Shown one piece after another: positions 8,773 to 17,126 of a stretch of DNA of 64,000 nucleotides. Source of the DNA: CAVSRC01 sp963782045 (GTDB lineage Bacteria; Pseudomonadota; Alphaproteobacteria; Rhizobiales; Kaistiaceae); assembly GCA_963782045.1 (NCBI GenBank), contig CAWAIR010000018.1, positions 372,001 to 436,000 of the forward strand. Direction: 5' to 3'. Every line of letters starts with the position of its first letter. The first letter of the stretch is position 1. Under the pieces are notes generated by a model. The model saw nothing but the letters and a program-made list of their open reading frames with translations, ran no database searches and was not told where the DNA came from. A program made the translations under genes and the position numbers.

Positions 8773-8828
8773 CAGCCCCCGCTGTGGCGGCCTCCCCACC
8801 CGCCCATTGCTATTCCCCCCGCGCGCGC

Positions 8829-8983
8829 CTATATGCAGCGCGTTCCAGATTTGCTCTGTCTTGCTGCAGCTAGCCGTAATCGGCCCTTCCTCAAGTCAAC
8901 GCGAAACTCGGATACGACGGCCGGCGGAGGTCGCTGGCCAAAGCGACGCGTTTCCCGCGTTACACCAAAAAGGAAGTGCACCC
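8829..8983 (+). promoter_or_regulatory. leader of cold-shock gene 1, duplicated at 9321-9469
   Basis: About 150 bases upstream of the first csp gene that are closely matched upstream of the second. Shared blocks are CGCGTTCCAGATTTGCTCTG, TTCCTCAAGTCAACGCGAA and CTCGGATACGA, followed by GACGCGTT and CGCGTTAC. Such conservation outside the coding part suggests a structured 5' untranslated region and a shared promoter, as in other cspA-type genes. The transcription start is not known. Confidence 0.55.
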
Positions 8984-9187
8984 ATGGCTACGGGTACCGT
9001 GAAATTCTTCAATACTCAGAAGGGCTTCGGCTTCATCGAGCCGTCCGATGGTTCGAAGGACGTCTTCGTCCACATCTCCGCCGTCGAGCGCGCCGGCATG
9101 AGCACCCTGAACGAGGGCCAGAAGCTCAGCTACGACGTGGTCAGCGAGCGCGGCAAGACCAACGCCGCCAACCTGCAGAACGTCTGA
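8984..9187 (+). CDS. cold-shock protein, CspA family (copy 1)
   Basis: 67-residue single OB-fold RNA chaperone. RNP1 is KGFGFIEP and RNP2 is DVFVHISAV, both intact. Start at the ATG at 8984 behind AGGAAG; longer in-frame readings run back into the leader and are not expected to be translated. It is 84-85% identical by eye to the second copy 280 bases downstream. A strong intrinsic terminator follows. Confidence 0.96.
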   Translation: MATGTVKFFNTQKGFGFIEPSDGSKDVFVHISAVERAGMSTLNEGQKLSYDVVSERGKTNAANLQNV

Positions 9188-9213
9188 CCTTCAACGGTTA
9201 GCATCGGCTGACG

Positions 9214-9241
9214 AGCCCGGCGCCCTGGCGCCGGGCTTTTG
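9214..9241 (+). terminator. intrinsic terminator after cold-shock gene 1
   Basis: Perfect 10-bp stem AGCCCGGCGC / GCGCCGGGCT with a four-base loop, followed by TTTTGTTTT. The same stem occurs after the second copy. Confidence 0.9.
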
Positions 9242-9320
9242 TTTTGGGGCCCCGAACCGGCCCCCGCGCACCGCCCGCGCCTTCGCGCATGGCACTTATT
9301 GCATTTCGGCCCGCGCCCGC

Positions 9321-9469
9321 TTATATGCACCGCGTTCCAGATTTGCTCTGCCTTGCTGCGGCTTTCCCCCATTGGGGCTTCCTCAAGTCAACGCGAACTC
9401 GGATACGATGGCCGGCGAAGGGCTGGCGAAAACGACGCGTTGCCGCGTTACGAAAAAGGGACGTGCCAC
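9321..9469 (+). promoter_or_regulatory. leader of cold-shock gene 2, matching 8829-8983
   Basis: Second copy of the cold-shock leader. It keeps the CGCGTTCCAGATTTGCTCTG block, TTCCTCAAGTCAACGCGAA and CTCGGATACGA. Differences cluster in the short segment between the first two blocks, as expected for a loop between conserved structural elements. Confidence 0.55.
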
Positions 9470-9673
9470 ATGGCGATTGGTACCGTGAAATTCTTCAACA
9501 CCCAGAAGGGTTATGGCTTCATCGAGCCGAGCGACGGGGGCAAGGACGTCTTCGTCCACATCACCGCCGTCGAGCGCGCCGGCATGAGCACGCTCGTCGA
9601 GGGCCAAAAGGTCAGCTTCGACGTGGTCAGCGAGCGTGGCAAGACCGCCGCCGCCAACCTTCAGGAAGCCTGA
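9470..9673 (+). CDS. cold-shock protein, CspA family (copy 2)
   Basis: 67 residues, MAIGTVKFFNTQKGYGFIEP..., with RNP1 (KGYGFIEP) and RNP2 (DVFVHITAV). Tandem duplicate of the gene at 8984, including leader and terminator, so the duplication unit is about 480 bases. Differences from copy 1 are conservative (for example F to Y in RNP1 and S to T in RNP2), consistent with both copies being under selection. Confidence 0.96.
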   Translation: MAIGTVKFFNTQKGYGFIEPSDGGKDVFVHITAVERAGMSTLVEGQKVSFDVVSERGKTAAANLQEA

Positions 9674-9702
9674 TCCCCCATTCGGGTCCGCATGGACCGA
9701 CG

Positions 9703-9732
9703 AGCCCGGCGCCCCCCGCGCCGGGCTTTTTG
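9703..9732 (+). terminator. intrinsic terminator after cold-shock gene 2
   Basis: Stem AGCCCGGCGC / GCGCCGGGCT with a short C-rich loop and a TTTTT tail. Duplicate of the terminator at 9214. Confidence 0.9.
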
Positions 9733-9757
9733 CTGTTCGCGTCGATCCGCTCCGGCC

Positions 9758-9790
9758 GTAGCCCGCACGGAAGCGGAGCGCAATGCGGGG
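9758..9790. repeat. REP-like palindrome (GTAGCCCGCA... variant)
   Basis: GTAGCCCGCACGG, then AAGCGGAGCG, then CAATGCGGGG: the arms CCCGCA and TGCGGG pair. It matches the pattern of the elements at 41411-41489 and 63266-63297 and, like them, lies in a gap between convergent genes. Confidence 0.7.
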
Positions 9791-9794
9791 CGCC

Positions 9795-11273
9795 CTACAG
9801 CCCAAGCTTCTGCCTGAGCAGCGCGTTCACCGCCTGCGGATTGGCCTTGCCGCCGCTCGCCTTCATCACCTGGCCGACGAACCAGCCGATCGCCTGCGGC
9901 TTCGCCTTGGCGTCGGCGACCTTGTCCGGGTTGGCCGCGACGATCTCGTCGACGATCTTCTCGATTGCCGAGGTGTCGGTGACTTGCTTCATGCCGCGGG
10001 CCTCGACGATCTCCGCCGGCTCGCCGCCCTCGGACCAGACGATCTCGAACAGGTCCTTGGCGATTTTGCCCGAGATGGTGCCCGCCGCGATGAGATCGAG
10101 GATGGCGCCGAGCCGACCCGCCGAGACCGGGCTGTCGGCGATGGCGAGACCTTCCCGGTTGAGCCGGCCGCTGAACTCGTTGATCACCCAGTTGGCCGCC
10201 GCCTTGGCGTCGCGGCCCTTGGCCACCGCCTCGAAGTAGTCGGCGACCTCGCGCTCGGCGGTGAGCACGCCGGCGTCGTAGGGTTTCAGGCCATAGTCGG
10301 CAATGAAACGGGCCTTGCGCCCGTCCGGCAGCTCCGGCAGGCCGGCCGCGAGGTCGTCCACCCACGCCTGCTCGAACTCCAGCGGCAAGAGGTCCGGATC
10401 GGGGAAATAGCGGTAGTCGTGCGCTTCCTCTTTCGATCGCATCGAGCGCGTCTCGCCGCGGTCGGGATCGAAGCGGCGGGTCTCCTGATCGATCGTGCCG
10501 CCGTCCTCGAGAATCTCGATCTGGCGCCGCGCCTCGTAGTCGATCGCCTCGCCGATGAAGCGGATCGAGTTCATGTTCTTGATCTCGCAGCGGGTGCCGT
10601 AGGGCTGGCCGGGCTTCCGCACCGAGACGTTGACGTCGGCCTTGAGCGAGCCCTCGTCCATGTTGCCGTCGCAGGTGCCAAGGTATCGCAGGATCGAGCG
10701 CAGCTTGGAAAGATAGGCCTTGGCCTCGTCGGCCGAGCGGAGGTCAGGCTTCGACACGATCTCCATCAGCGCCACGCCCGAGCGGTTGAGATCGACGAAG
10801 CTCGCCGTAGGGTTCTGGTCGTGGATCGACTTGCCGGCGTCCTGTTCCAGGTGCAGCCGCTCGATGCCGACCGTGAAGCTGTCGCCTCCCTCGACATCGA
10901 CGGTGACGATGCCTTCGCCGACGATCGGCTGCTGATACTGCGAGATCTGGTAGCCCTGCGGCAGGTCCGGATAGAAATAGTTCTTCCGTTCGAAGCGGCT
11001 CTTGAGGTTGATCCCCGCCTTGAGGCCGAGGCCGGTGCGCACCGCCTGCGCCACGCATTCCCGGTTCAGCACCGGCAGCATGCCGGGCATGGCGGCATCG
11101 ACCAGGCTGACATGGGAATTGGGCGCGCCGCCGAAGGCGGTCGCGGCGCCCGAGAACAGCTTCGATTCGGAGATGACCTGGGCATGGACCTCCATGCCCA
11201 CCACCACCTCCCAGTCGCCGGTGGCGCCCTTGATCAGCTTGCCGGACCCCGGCGCGCGTTCCGGCGTGGTCAT
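9795..11273 (-). CDS. gatB: aspartyl/glutamyl-tRNA(Asn/Gln) amidotransferase subunit B
   Basis: 492 residues. Kinase-like subunit of GatCAB, which converts Glu-tRNA(Gln) and/or Asp-tRNA(Asn) to the amidated forms. Signature motifs: VVVGMEVHAQ at the N-terminus, SRFERKNYFYPDLPQGYQISQY, LMEIVSKPDLRS, DGNMDEGSLKADVNVSVRKPG and EIKNMNS. The C-terminal YqeY-like tail ends in VNALLRQKLGL. gatA and gatC lie 3.5 kb away on the same strand, separated by the large exported-protein gene and others, so the three subunits are not one transcription unit here. Confidence 0.97.
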   Translation of the reverse strand: MTTPERAPGSGKLIKGATGDWEVVVGMEVHAQVISESKLFSGAATAFGGAPNSHVSLVDAAMPGMLPVLNRECVAQAVRTGLGLKAGINLKSRFERKNYFYPDLPQGYQISQYQQPIVGEGIVTVDVEGGDSFTVGIERLHLEQDAGKSIHDQNPTASFVDLNRSGVALMEIVSKPDLRSADEAKAYLSKLRSILRYLGTCDGNMDEGSLKADVNVSVRKPGQPYGTRCEIKNMNSIRFIGEAIDYEARRQIEILEDGGTIDQETRRFDPDRGETRSMRSKEEAHDYRYFPDPDLLPLEFEQAWVDDLAAGLPELPDGRKARFIADYGLKPYDAGVLTAEREVADYFEAVAKGRDAKAAANWVINEFSGRLNREGLAIADSPVSAGRLGAILDLIAAGTISGKIAKDLFEIVWSEGGEPAEIVEARGMKQVTDTSAIEKIVDEIVAANPDKVADAKAKPQAIGWFVGQVMKASGGKANPQAVNALLRQKLGL

Positions 11274-11309
11274 TGCTCGTCTCCGTCAGCAGTGCATCTT
11301 TAGCCGGCT

Positions 11310-11603
11310 CTAGAGCAGGCCGTGGCCGGCGAGGAGGACACCGGCGATTTCGTTCCACTCCTCGTCATGGCTGTTCTTGGCGTGCGGCTTGCCGGCGCGG
11401 GCATACCAGTAGCCGGCATTGCCCTCGTCGCCCTCCACCCGGTGGAGGTGGGCGTGGACCCAGGCGGCTTCCTTCGTCTCGGAATCCTGGACCACCTCGT
11501 GGGCCTTGTCCCAGTCGCCCCTGCCGATGTGCCACAGGCCCTGAAGCGCCTCGCTGATCCCCGTCGGCGGTTCCTTGCTGCTGCGCAGTTCGTCCGGCGT
11601 CAT
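11310..11603 (-). CDS. conserved small protein of unknown function
   Basis: 97 residues, acidic, soluble, no signal or membrane segment. Sequence such as ALQGLWHIGRGDWDKAHEVV and WVHAHLHRVEGDEGNAGYWYARAG suggests helical repeats. I do not recognise a named family. Its ATG overlaps the TGA of the chorismate mutase gene by four bases (ATGA), so the two are probably translated together. Ends 36 bases upstream of gatB, and may continue into it. Confidence 0.8.
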   Translation of the reverse strand: MTPDELRSSKEPPTGISEALQGLWHIGRGDWDKAHEVVQDSETKEAAWVHAHLHRVEGDEGNAGYWYARAGKPHAKNSHDEEWNEIAGVLLAGHGLL

Positions 11604-11908
11604 CGCTTGCCTCCCAGCTGGTTCGCGGCGATCGCCTGCTCTTCCCAAGCGATATTCCAGTCCATCAGGCGGGTCCACATGTCGGCGATCAGCTCGGCGT
11701 CGAGGCCGCTCTGGCGGGCGAGCCGCGTGACCTTGTCGAGCACGTCGTTGACGCGCGCATCGATGCGCGCCTCGCCGGGGTCCTGCTTGATCTCCGCCAT
11801 GCGTCGAATATAGCCGAACCGTCGCGCCAGCAACGCGATGAGCTCGCCATCGATGCTGTCGATCTCGCGACGGATGTCCTCGCGTGTGCGGCATTCGGCT
11901 GGCGTCAT
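11600..11908 (-). CDS. chorismate mutase, AroQ class
   Basis: 102 residues, the size of a free-standing AroQ-type enzyme converting chorismate to prephenate for Phe/Tyr synthesis. Pattern: REDIRREIDSIDGELIALLARRFGYIRRMAEIKQD, with the catalytic Arg/Lys spacing (R11-like, R28-like, K39-like positions in E. coli numbering) preserved in outline. The start ATG at 11908 lies two bases after the stop of the ridA remnant upstream. Its stop overlaps the start of the next gene (ATGA). Confidence 0.88.
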   Translation of the reverse strand: MTPAECRTREDIRREIDSIDGELIALLARRFGYIRRMAEIKQDPGEARIDARVNDVLDKVTRLARQSGLDAELIADMWTRLMDWNIAWEEQAIAANQLGGKR

Positions 11909-11909
11909 G

Positions 11910-12045
11910 TCATCCTTCCAGTTGCGCGTCGAATTCCATCTCGACCAGCCAATCGGGGTCGAGCACGCCTTGACCACCGCCATGGTCGCGGCCGGGCGGA
12001 TAGCGCCGAAGACCTCGCCGTGGGCGCAGCCCGCCGGCATTATCT
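11910..12045 (-). pseudogene. 3' fragment of a ridA-like gene
   Basis: Reads AHGEVFGAIRPAATMAVVKA and then, after a one-base loss near 11963, LDPDWLVEMEFDAQLEG and stop. This is the C-terminal third of a RidA protein and matches the intact gene at 14463-14855 base for base over its first 41 positions. The N-terminal two thirds are absent. The remnant lies in the same orientation as the intact copy, with the large exported-protein gene between them. Confidence 0.8.
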
Positions 12046-12288
12046 AGCCCCGTTCGCTGCGTGAATCGACCCGATAATGGGCCGAAGTCCGGCGCCGGGC
12101 GGGACCCGGTGTGACCGGGGTCACTAGCCCGGCCGCCGCACCCGGCGCACTATCCCGGTTGCAGGCCTGCCGGGCCGCACGCGACCGGGTCGGGTCCGCG
12201 TGACGACGGGAGAGGCAACGCTCCCTCGCTGCATGGCGGTATTGCTTGCGTAGCATTCGGGGGGCGCAACTCTATCGAGGAGTTCGCC

Positions 12289-14460
12289 ATGTTCTTGAAG
12301 ACCAGCTTCGCCGGTATCGTCGTCGCCATGGCGCTCGTGGCGTCCGGCCCGGCGCCCGCAACGACCCAGACCTTCGCCAATCCCAGCGTCGAGGGGGTGC
12401 GCCTCGACTGGTGCGCGCACTTCGGCACCGCCTGCGGTCAGGCGGCCGCGGACCTCTTCTGCCGCCAGAGCGGCTTCACCAACGCCCAGCGCTTCACCAT
12501 CGATCCCAATATCGGGCGCCGCGGAATTGCGACACTGGTTTTCGGCGACGGCCGCCTGTGCAACGGTGCGAACTGCAGCGGCTTCCGCGCCATCACCTGC
12601 GCCAAGGCCGATGTCGCCGCGCCGGCGCCGGTGTTGAAGCCGATCACGCGGGGGCCGGCGGTGGTCGCAGTGCCCACCGCTCCGCCGCCGAAGGTGATGG
12701 CACCGACGATGCAGCCGGTTCCCGCGCTGCGCCCCAAGATCACGGCGACGCCCGCTGCCCCGGGCCATCCGGCGTCGGGTGGCCACGAAACGGCAGCACC
12801 GGCCGGCCTGACGTTTGACCACGGCAGGGTCGCCAACCTGACGTTGACCTATCCCGACGGCGCCTGGCTCTACCACTGCACCAGCGGCTGCGAGTTTCGC
12901 CTCGACAGCGATATCGTGATGAACCCGAGCGACAAGTTCCAGACGGTCGGCTTCACCGGCGACGTCAAGAAGATACCCCATGCCGGCGGCTTCCTGTGGC
13001 AGGTGGCGACCGCCCCCTTCCCGGCCTTCGGCAAGGGCGCGCCGGGCGACTTCCAGCCGCCGCATCTGGTCGCCTCGGGCGAGTTCGCCGGCGCAGCGCA
13101 CGACGTGCCTGTCGATTTCCACCAGCTCGCCAACCCGGGAACTAAGCCTGTCCGCCTGCACCTGCCGCCGCCCGGCATCTTCTATGTCCGCATCGTGCCG
13201 ATCGTCGCGCCCGGCGTGAAGGTGTTCGCCGGCACGCCATCGAACGTCGTGAAGGTCTTTTACGGCAAGAAGCCGCCGGCGCAGCCGCCGCTGAAGCTGC
13301 CCAGCACCAGCCCGCCCAACCTGTTCGACGTCAAGGTGGTCTCCTTCACGCCGCCCGACTTCGCCAACCCGAACCGTTGGGGCTGCGTCGTGGTCACCGG
13401 CTACGAGCCCGGCACCAGCAGCATGATCAAGGGCCTCTATCCGCTCGGCGAGCACTGCCCGCCGGACTACAAGGGCCAGGGGCACGACATCAATTCGCTC
13501 GGCGATCTGGTCGACGCCGCCGGCAGCGGGCTCACCGACCTGTGGGGCTGGGTGAGCGACACCTACAGCGGCCTGAAGAAGATCGCCGTCGACATCGCCA
13601 TGAACTACACGCCCTTTGGCCTTCAGTGTAAGGCCGCGGCCGAGGCGATCGGCGGCAAGGACGCCGCCGGCTACTGCCGCGCCGCGGCGGAAATCGGCGT
13701 CAATGCCGGCATGGCCGCGCTCGGCCTGCCGCCGAGCATCCCCGACTACAATCAGCTCATCGACAAGGGCGTCGACGCCGCCGTCGATCTCGCCGCCGAC
13801 CAGATCACCGAGCAGACCGGCATTCCCTGCGTCGGCCCGTGCCAGGACGCGCTCCACAAAGGCCTGAGCGCCGCCGCCGACAACCTCAAGAAATCGAACG
13901 ACACGCCCGGCTGCGTCGGCGCCGAGGAGGCGCACCAGAACGGCCGCGAGCCGCTCTGCCTGCCATCCGGCGTCCATGCCAAGCCGGCGCCAGGCGCGGT
14001 CGATCAGCCGCCCATGGCCATGATCGCGGTCACGCGCACGCAATACGACCGCGACCCGACGAGCCTCTACAAGGAGGCCTGCTATGCCGACCTCGCCATC
14101 CACTTCAGCAACGTCTTTCCGGCGCAGCGGGTCTCGGGACCGTTCCACGACACCAAGGACATCCCGACCACGCCGATTAAGGGCGACCTCTACAATACGG
14201 CCGGGCTGAAACTGCCAGAATCGATGCCCAAGGGATCGACCAAGGTGTTCCCGATCGTGTTCCAGACGGCGGTGAAATACGAGTTCGGCTGGACACGCGA
14301 ATTGTGGCAGCAGTCGGAAATCCCGGCGCGCGACTTGCTTGGGCCGATGGGGCCGGACTGGTTCACGCTGTTCTCGGGCAGCACGGCGACGGTCGTGCCC
14401 AACGTGCCTTGCGGACAGGTGGCCGGATCGATCCAGAGCCAGATGCAGAAGCTCTACTGA
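12289..14460 (+). CDS. large exported cysteine-containing protein of unknown function
   Basis: 723 residues. Clear signal peptide (MFLKTSFAGIVVAMALVASG, cleavage near residue 24). Residues about 35-110 form a Cys-rich module: WCAHFGTACGQAAADLFC, then FTNAQRF..., LCNGANCSGFRAITC. A Pro/Ala-rich linker follows (about 115-165), then a domain of about 180 residues rich in Tyr and Gly, then a C-terminal half with more cysteine pairs (CPPDYKG, CKAAAEAIGG, CVGPCQDALHKG, CYADLAIHF). No enzyme motif seen. Probably periplasmic or secreted and disulfide-bonded. Lone gene on its strand, with direct ridA-derived repeats on both sides, so it may have entered as a unit. Ribosome site GAGGAG just upstream of the ATG. 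Confidence 0.85.
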   Translation: MFLKTSFAGIVVAMALVASGPAPATTQTFANPSVEGVRLDWCAHFGTACGQAAADLFCRQSGFTNAQRFTIDPNIGRRGIATLVFGDGRLCNGANCSGFRAITCAKADVAAPAPVLKPITRGPAVVAVPTAPPPKVMAPTMQPVPALRPKITATPAAPGHPASGGHETAAPAGLTFDHGRVANLTLTYPDGAWLYHCTSGCEFRLDSDIVMNPSDKFQTVGFTGDVKKIPHAGGFLWQVATAPFPAFGKGAPGDFQPPHLVASGEFAGAAHDVPVDFHQLANPGTKPVRLHLPPPGIFYVRIVPIVAPGVKVFAGTPSNVVKVFYGKKPPAQPPLKLPSTSPPNLFDVKVVSFTPPDFANPNRWGCVVVTGYEPGTSSMIKGLYPLGEHCPPDYKGQGHDINSLGDLVDAAGSGLTDLWGWVSDTYSGLKKIAVDIAMNYTPFGLQCKAAAEAIGGKDAAGYCRAAAEIGVNAGMAALGLPPSIPDYNQLIDKGVDAAVDLAADQITEQTGIPCVGPCQDALHKGLSAAADNLKKSNDTPGCVGAEEAHQNGREPLCLPSGVHAKPAPGAVDQPPMAMIAVTRTQYDRDPTSLYKEACYADLAIHFSNVFPAQRVSGPFHDTKDIPTTPIKGDLYNTAGLKLPESMPKGSTKVFPIVFQTAVKYEFGWTRELWQQSEIPARDLLGPMGPDWFTLFSGSTATVVPNVPCGQVAGSIQSQMQKLY

Positions 14461-14462
14461 GC

Positions 14463-14855
14463 CTAGTCGGAGGCCACCACCGCGTCGAATTCCATCTCGA
14501 CCAGCCAATCGGGGTCGAGCAGCGCCTTGACCACGACCATGGTCGATGCCGGGCGGATCGACCCGAAGGTCTCGCCGTGGGCGCGCCCGGCCGTCTCCCA
14601 GTCGGCGGCATTGGTGAGATACATGCGCGTACGGATGACGTCGTCGAGGCTGGCGCCCGCCTTGGCCAACACCTCGCCGGCGATGGCGCAGCAGCGGCGC
14701 ACCTGGGCCGCGACGTCGCCAATGCCCGCCGTCTTGCCGTCCGCGCCGATGGGTGCGGTGCCGCTGATGGCGATCGTGTTGCCGATGCGCACCGCCCGCG
14801 AAAAACCGATCACCGGCTCATAGGGGCTGGCGGAGGAGATGTTTTGTCGGCTCAT
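14463..14855 (-). CDS. RidA family enamine/imine deaminase
   Basis: 130 residues of the YjgF/YER057c/UK114 fold. Trimeric members hydrolyse reactive enamines such as 2-aminoacrylate. Visible: the conserved Arg in DVIRTRMYLTN and the C-terminal segment IRPASTMVVVKALLDPDWLVEMEFDAV. The ATG overlaps the stop of gatA by four bases (ATGA), placing it in the gatC-GNAT-gatA-ridA operon. A truncated copy of its 3' end lies at 11910-12045. Confidence 0.9.
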   Translation of the reverse strand: MSRQNISSASPYEPVIGFSRAVRIGNTIAISGTAPIGADGKTAGIGDVAAQVRRCCAIAGEVLAKAGASLDDVIRTRMYLTNAADWETAGRAHGETFGSIRPASTMVVVKALLDPDWLVEMEFDAVVASD

Positions 14856-16333
14856 GTCGCCCACCACGGTTCCGGTGCGAAATGGCCGGCGGCATCCTCG
14901 ATGACTTCGCCGGCACGGAACAGCGTCGCCTCGTCGAAGGGGCGGCCGATGAGCTGGAGCCCCAGCGGCAGCCCCTCCCCGGTCCGCCCCGCCGGCACCG
15001 CGATGCCGGGCAGGCCGGCCATGTTGACCGTCACCGTGAAGACGTCGTTCAGATACATCTCGATCGGCGATGCGAGCGCCATGGCTTCCAGGCCGAAGGC
15101 GGCGGTCGGCGTCGACGGCGTCAGGATCGCATCGATGCCGTCGGCGAAGACAGCCTCGAAATCGCGCTTGATCAGCGTGCGCACGCGCTGGGCGCGGAGG
15201 TAGTAGGCATCGTAGTAGCCGGCCGAGAGCACATAGGTGCCGATCAGGATGCGGCGCTTGACCTCCTTGCCGAAGCCGGCGGAGCGGGTCGCCTCGTACA
15301 TCGAGATGACGTCGTCGCCGGGAACGCGCAGGCCGTAGCGCACGCCGTCGTAGCGGGCGAGGTTGGACGAGGCCTCGGCCGGGGCGACGATGTAGTAAGC
15401 CGGCAAAGCGTATTTCGTGTGCGGCAGGGAAATGTCGACCAGCTCGGCGCCGGCCGCCTTCAGCCACGCCTTGCCCTCTTCCCACAGCGCCTCGACCTCG
15501 GCCGGCATGCCCTCGACCCGATATTCGCTGGGGATGCCGATCCTGAGCCCCTTCACCCCCTGCCCCAGCGACCGCTCATAATCGGGCACCGGCACGTCGG
15601 CGGAAGTGGCGTCCTTGGCATCGACGCTTGCCATCGACTTCAGCAGGATCGCGGCGTCGCGCACGGTGCGGGCGATCGGCCCGGCCTGGTCGAGCGACGA
15701 GGCGAAGGCGACGATGCCCCAGCGCGAGCAGCGGCCATAGGTCGGCTTGATGCCGACCGTGCCGGTGAAGGCGGCCGGCTGGCGGATCGAGCCGCCGGTA
15801 TCGGTCGCCGTGGCGCCGGCGCAGAGATGCGCCGAGACGGCGGTGGCCGAGCCGCCGGACGAGCCACCGGGCACCAGCGGCGCATTGGAGCCCTCGGAGC
15901 GCCAGGGATTCACCACCGGCCCGTAGTAGGAGGTCTCGTTGGACGAGCCCATGGCGAACTCATCCATGTTGAGCTTGCCGAGCATCACGGCGCCGTCCGC
16001 CCACAGATTGGCGGTGACGGTCGATTCGTAGGTCGGCTTGAAGCCGTCGAGCACGTGGCTCGCCGCCTGGCTGTGGACGCCTTCGGTGCAGAACAGATCC
16101 TTGATGCCGAGCGGCACGCCCTCCAGCGGCCGGACGTCGCCGCGGGCGACGCGCAGGTCGGATTCGGCGGCCATCGACAGCGCCTTCTCCGGCGTCTCGA
16201 CGATGTAGGCGTTGAGCGAACGCGCCGCGGCCATCGCCGTGAGGTAGGCCTCGGTCAGCTCGACGGCGGAGAACTGGCGCGCCGACAGCCCATCGCGGAT
16301 TTCGGCAATGGTGAGCGCGGTGAGATCGGTCAT
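14852..16333 (-). CDS. gatA: aspartyl/glutamyl-tRNA(Asn/Gln) amidotransferase subunit A
   Basis: 493 residues, amidase-signature family. Catalytic Ser-cisSer-Lys: Lys in PLGIKDLF, the Gly/Ser-rich stretch PGGSSGGSATAVSAHLC and TDTGGSIRQPAAF. Generates ammonia from glutamine for the GatB active site. Four-base overlaps with the GNAT gene upstream and with ridA downstream make a tight operon. Confidence 0.97.
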   Translation of the reverse strand: MTDLTALTIAEIRDGLSARQFSAVELTEAYLTAMAAARSLNAYIVETPEKALSMAAESDLRVARGDVRPLEGVPLGIKDLFCTEGVHSQAASHVLDGFKPTYESTVTANLWADGAVMLGKLNMDEFAMGSSNETSYYGPVVNPWRSEGSNAPLVPGGSSGGSATAVSAHLCAGATATDTGGSIRQPAAFTGTVGIKPTYGRCSRWGIVAFASSLDQAGPIARTVRDAAILLKSMASVDAKDATSADVPVPDYERSLGQGVKGLRIGIPSEYRVEGMPAEVEALWEEGKAWLKAAGAELVDISLPHTKYALPAYYIVAPAEASSNLARYDGVRYGLRVPGDDVISMYEATRSAGFGKEVKRRILIGTYVLSAGYYDAYYLRAQRVRTLIKRDFEAVFADGIDAILTPSTPTAAFGLEAMALASPIEMYLNDVFTVTVNMAGLPGIAVPAGRTGEGLPLGLQLIGRPFDEATLFRAGEVIEDAAGHFAPEPWWAT

Positions 16334-16842
16334 GCGGAAAGGCTCTTTTCGTAGAAACGCGAATAGCCGGAATCGGGATAGTCGAGCACCGCGCCGCAGC
16401 GGGTGAAGCCGCCACGCTCATAGACCCGCCAGGCCGGCTCGAATCCCGACGCTTCACCGGTCTCCAGCACGAGGCGGCCGATCCCCTTCGCGCGTGCCAG
16501 CGCCTCGATATGGGCGAGCAGCAGCGAACCGACGCGCTTCCCCCGGACCTCCGGCAGGGTGAACATGCGCTTGACCTCGCCGAGGCCGCCGCCGTGGTTC
16601 TTGAGCGCCCCCATGCCGACCGGCCGGCCGTCGGCGTCGCGGGCAACGAAGACGGTGACCGCCGGCTCCGCCATCTGCTCGGCGGTGAGCTGGAACTGGA
16701 ATTCGCGCGGGGTGAGCGGGATCAGATAGGCATTGAGCGCCGCGACCATGGCCCGCACGTCATCCTGCAACGGCGCCTCGATGGAGATCGCAACGTCCGG
16801 CGCAGCCACCATTTCAGATGGAAATGCCGCCGCGCCGATCAT
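16330..16842 (-). CDS. GNAT family N-acetyltransferase
   Basis: 170 residues. Acetyl-CoA-binding motif region EVKRMFTLPEVRGKRVGSLLLAHIEALARAKGI (the Q/RxxGxG/A loop appears as RGKRVG) and C-terminal FEPAWRVYERGGFTRCGAVLDYPDSGYSRFYEKSL, typical of the small YitI/YjaB-like GNAT enzymes. Substrate unknown. Overlaps gatC and gatA by four bases each, an unusual insertion inside a gatCA pair, so it is co-translated with the amidotransferase subunits. Confidence 0.9.
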   Translation of the reverse strand: MIGAAAFPSEMVAAPDVAISIEAPLQDDVRAMVAALNAYLIPLTPREFQFQLTAEQMAEPAVTVFVARDADGRPVGMGALKNHGGGLGEVKRMFTLPEVRGKRVGSLLLAHIEALARAKGIGRLVLETGEASGFEPAWRVYERGGFTRCGAVLDYPDSGYSRFYEKSLSA

Positions 16843-17126
16843 TCGACCACCTTGGGCACCACGTAGAAGTGCTCCTCGCGCACCGGCGCATTGGCGATCA
16901 CCGCATCGGCCTTGGCGCCGTCGGTGACGACGTCGTCGCGCAGCTTCATCGTCATCGGCAGCACGGCGGTCATCGGCTCGACGCCGGTGACGTCGACCTC
17001 GTTGAGCTGCTCGACGAAGCCGAGGATGGTGTTGAGGTCGCCCTGGAGCTTCTCGGCCTCCGCATCGCTGACCGCGATGCGGGCGAGATGCGCCACGCGC
17101 TTGACCGTGTCCTTATCGACCGACAT
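16839..17126 (-). CDS. gatC: aspartyl/glutamyl-tRNA(Asn/Gln) amidotransferase subunit C
   Basis: 95 residues, normal length for GatC, which wraps around GatA and stabilises it. Starts MSVDKDTVKRVAHLARIAVS, with LNTILGFVEQLNEVDVTGVEPM and the C-terminal APVREEHFYVVPKVVE. First gene of the gatC-GNAT-gatA-ridA operon; diverges from dinB. Confidence 0.97.
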   Translation of the reverse strand: MSVDKDTVKRVAHLARIAVSDAEAEKLQGDLNTILGFVEQLNEVDVTGVEPMTAVLPMTMKLRDDVVTDGAKADAVIANAPVREEHFYVVPKVVE

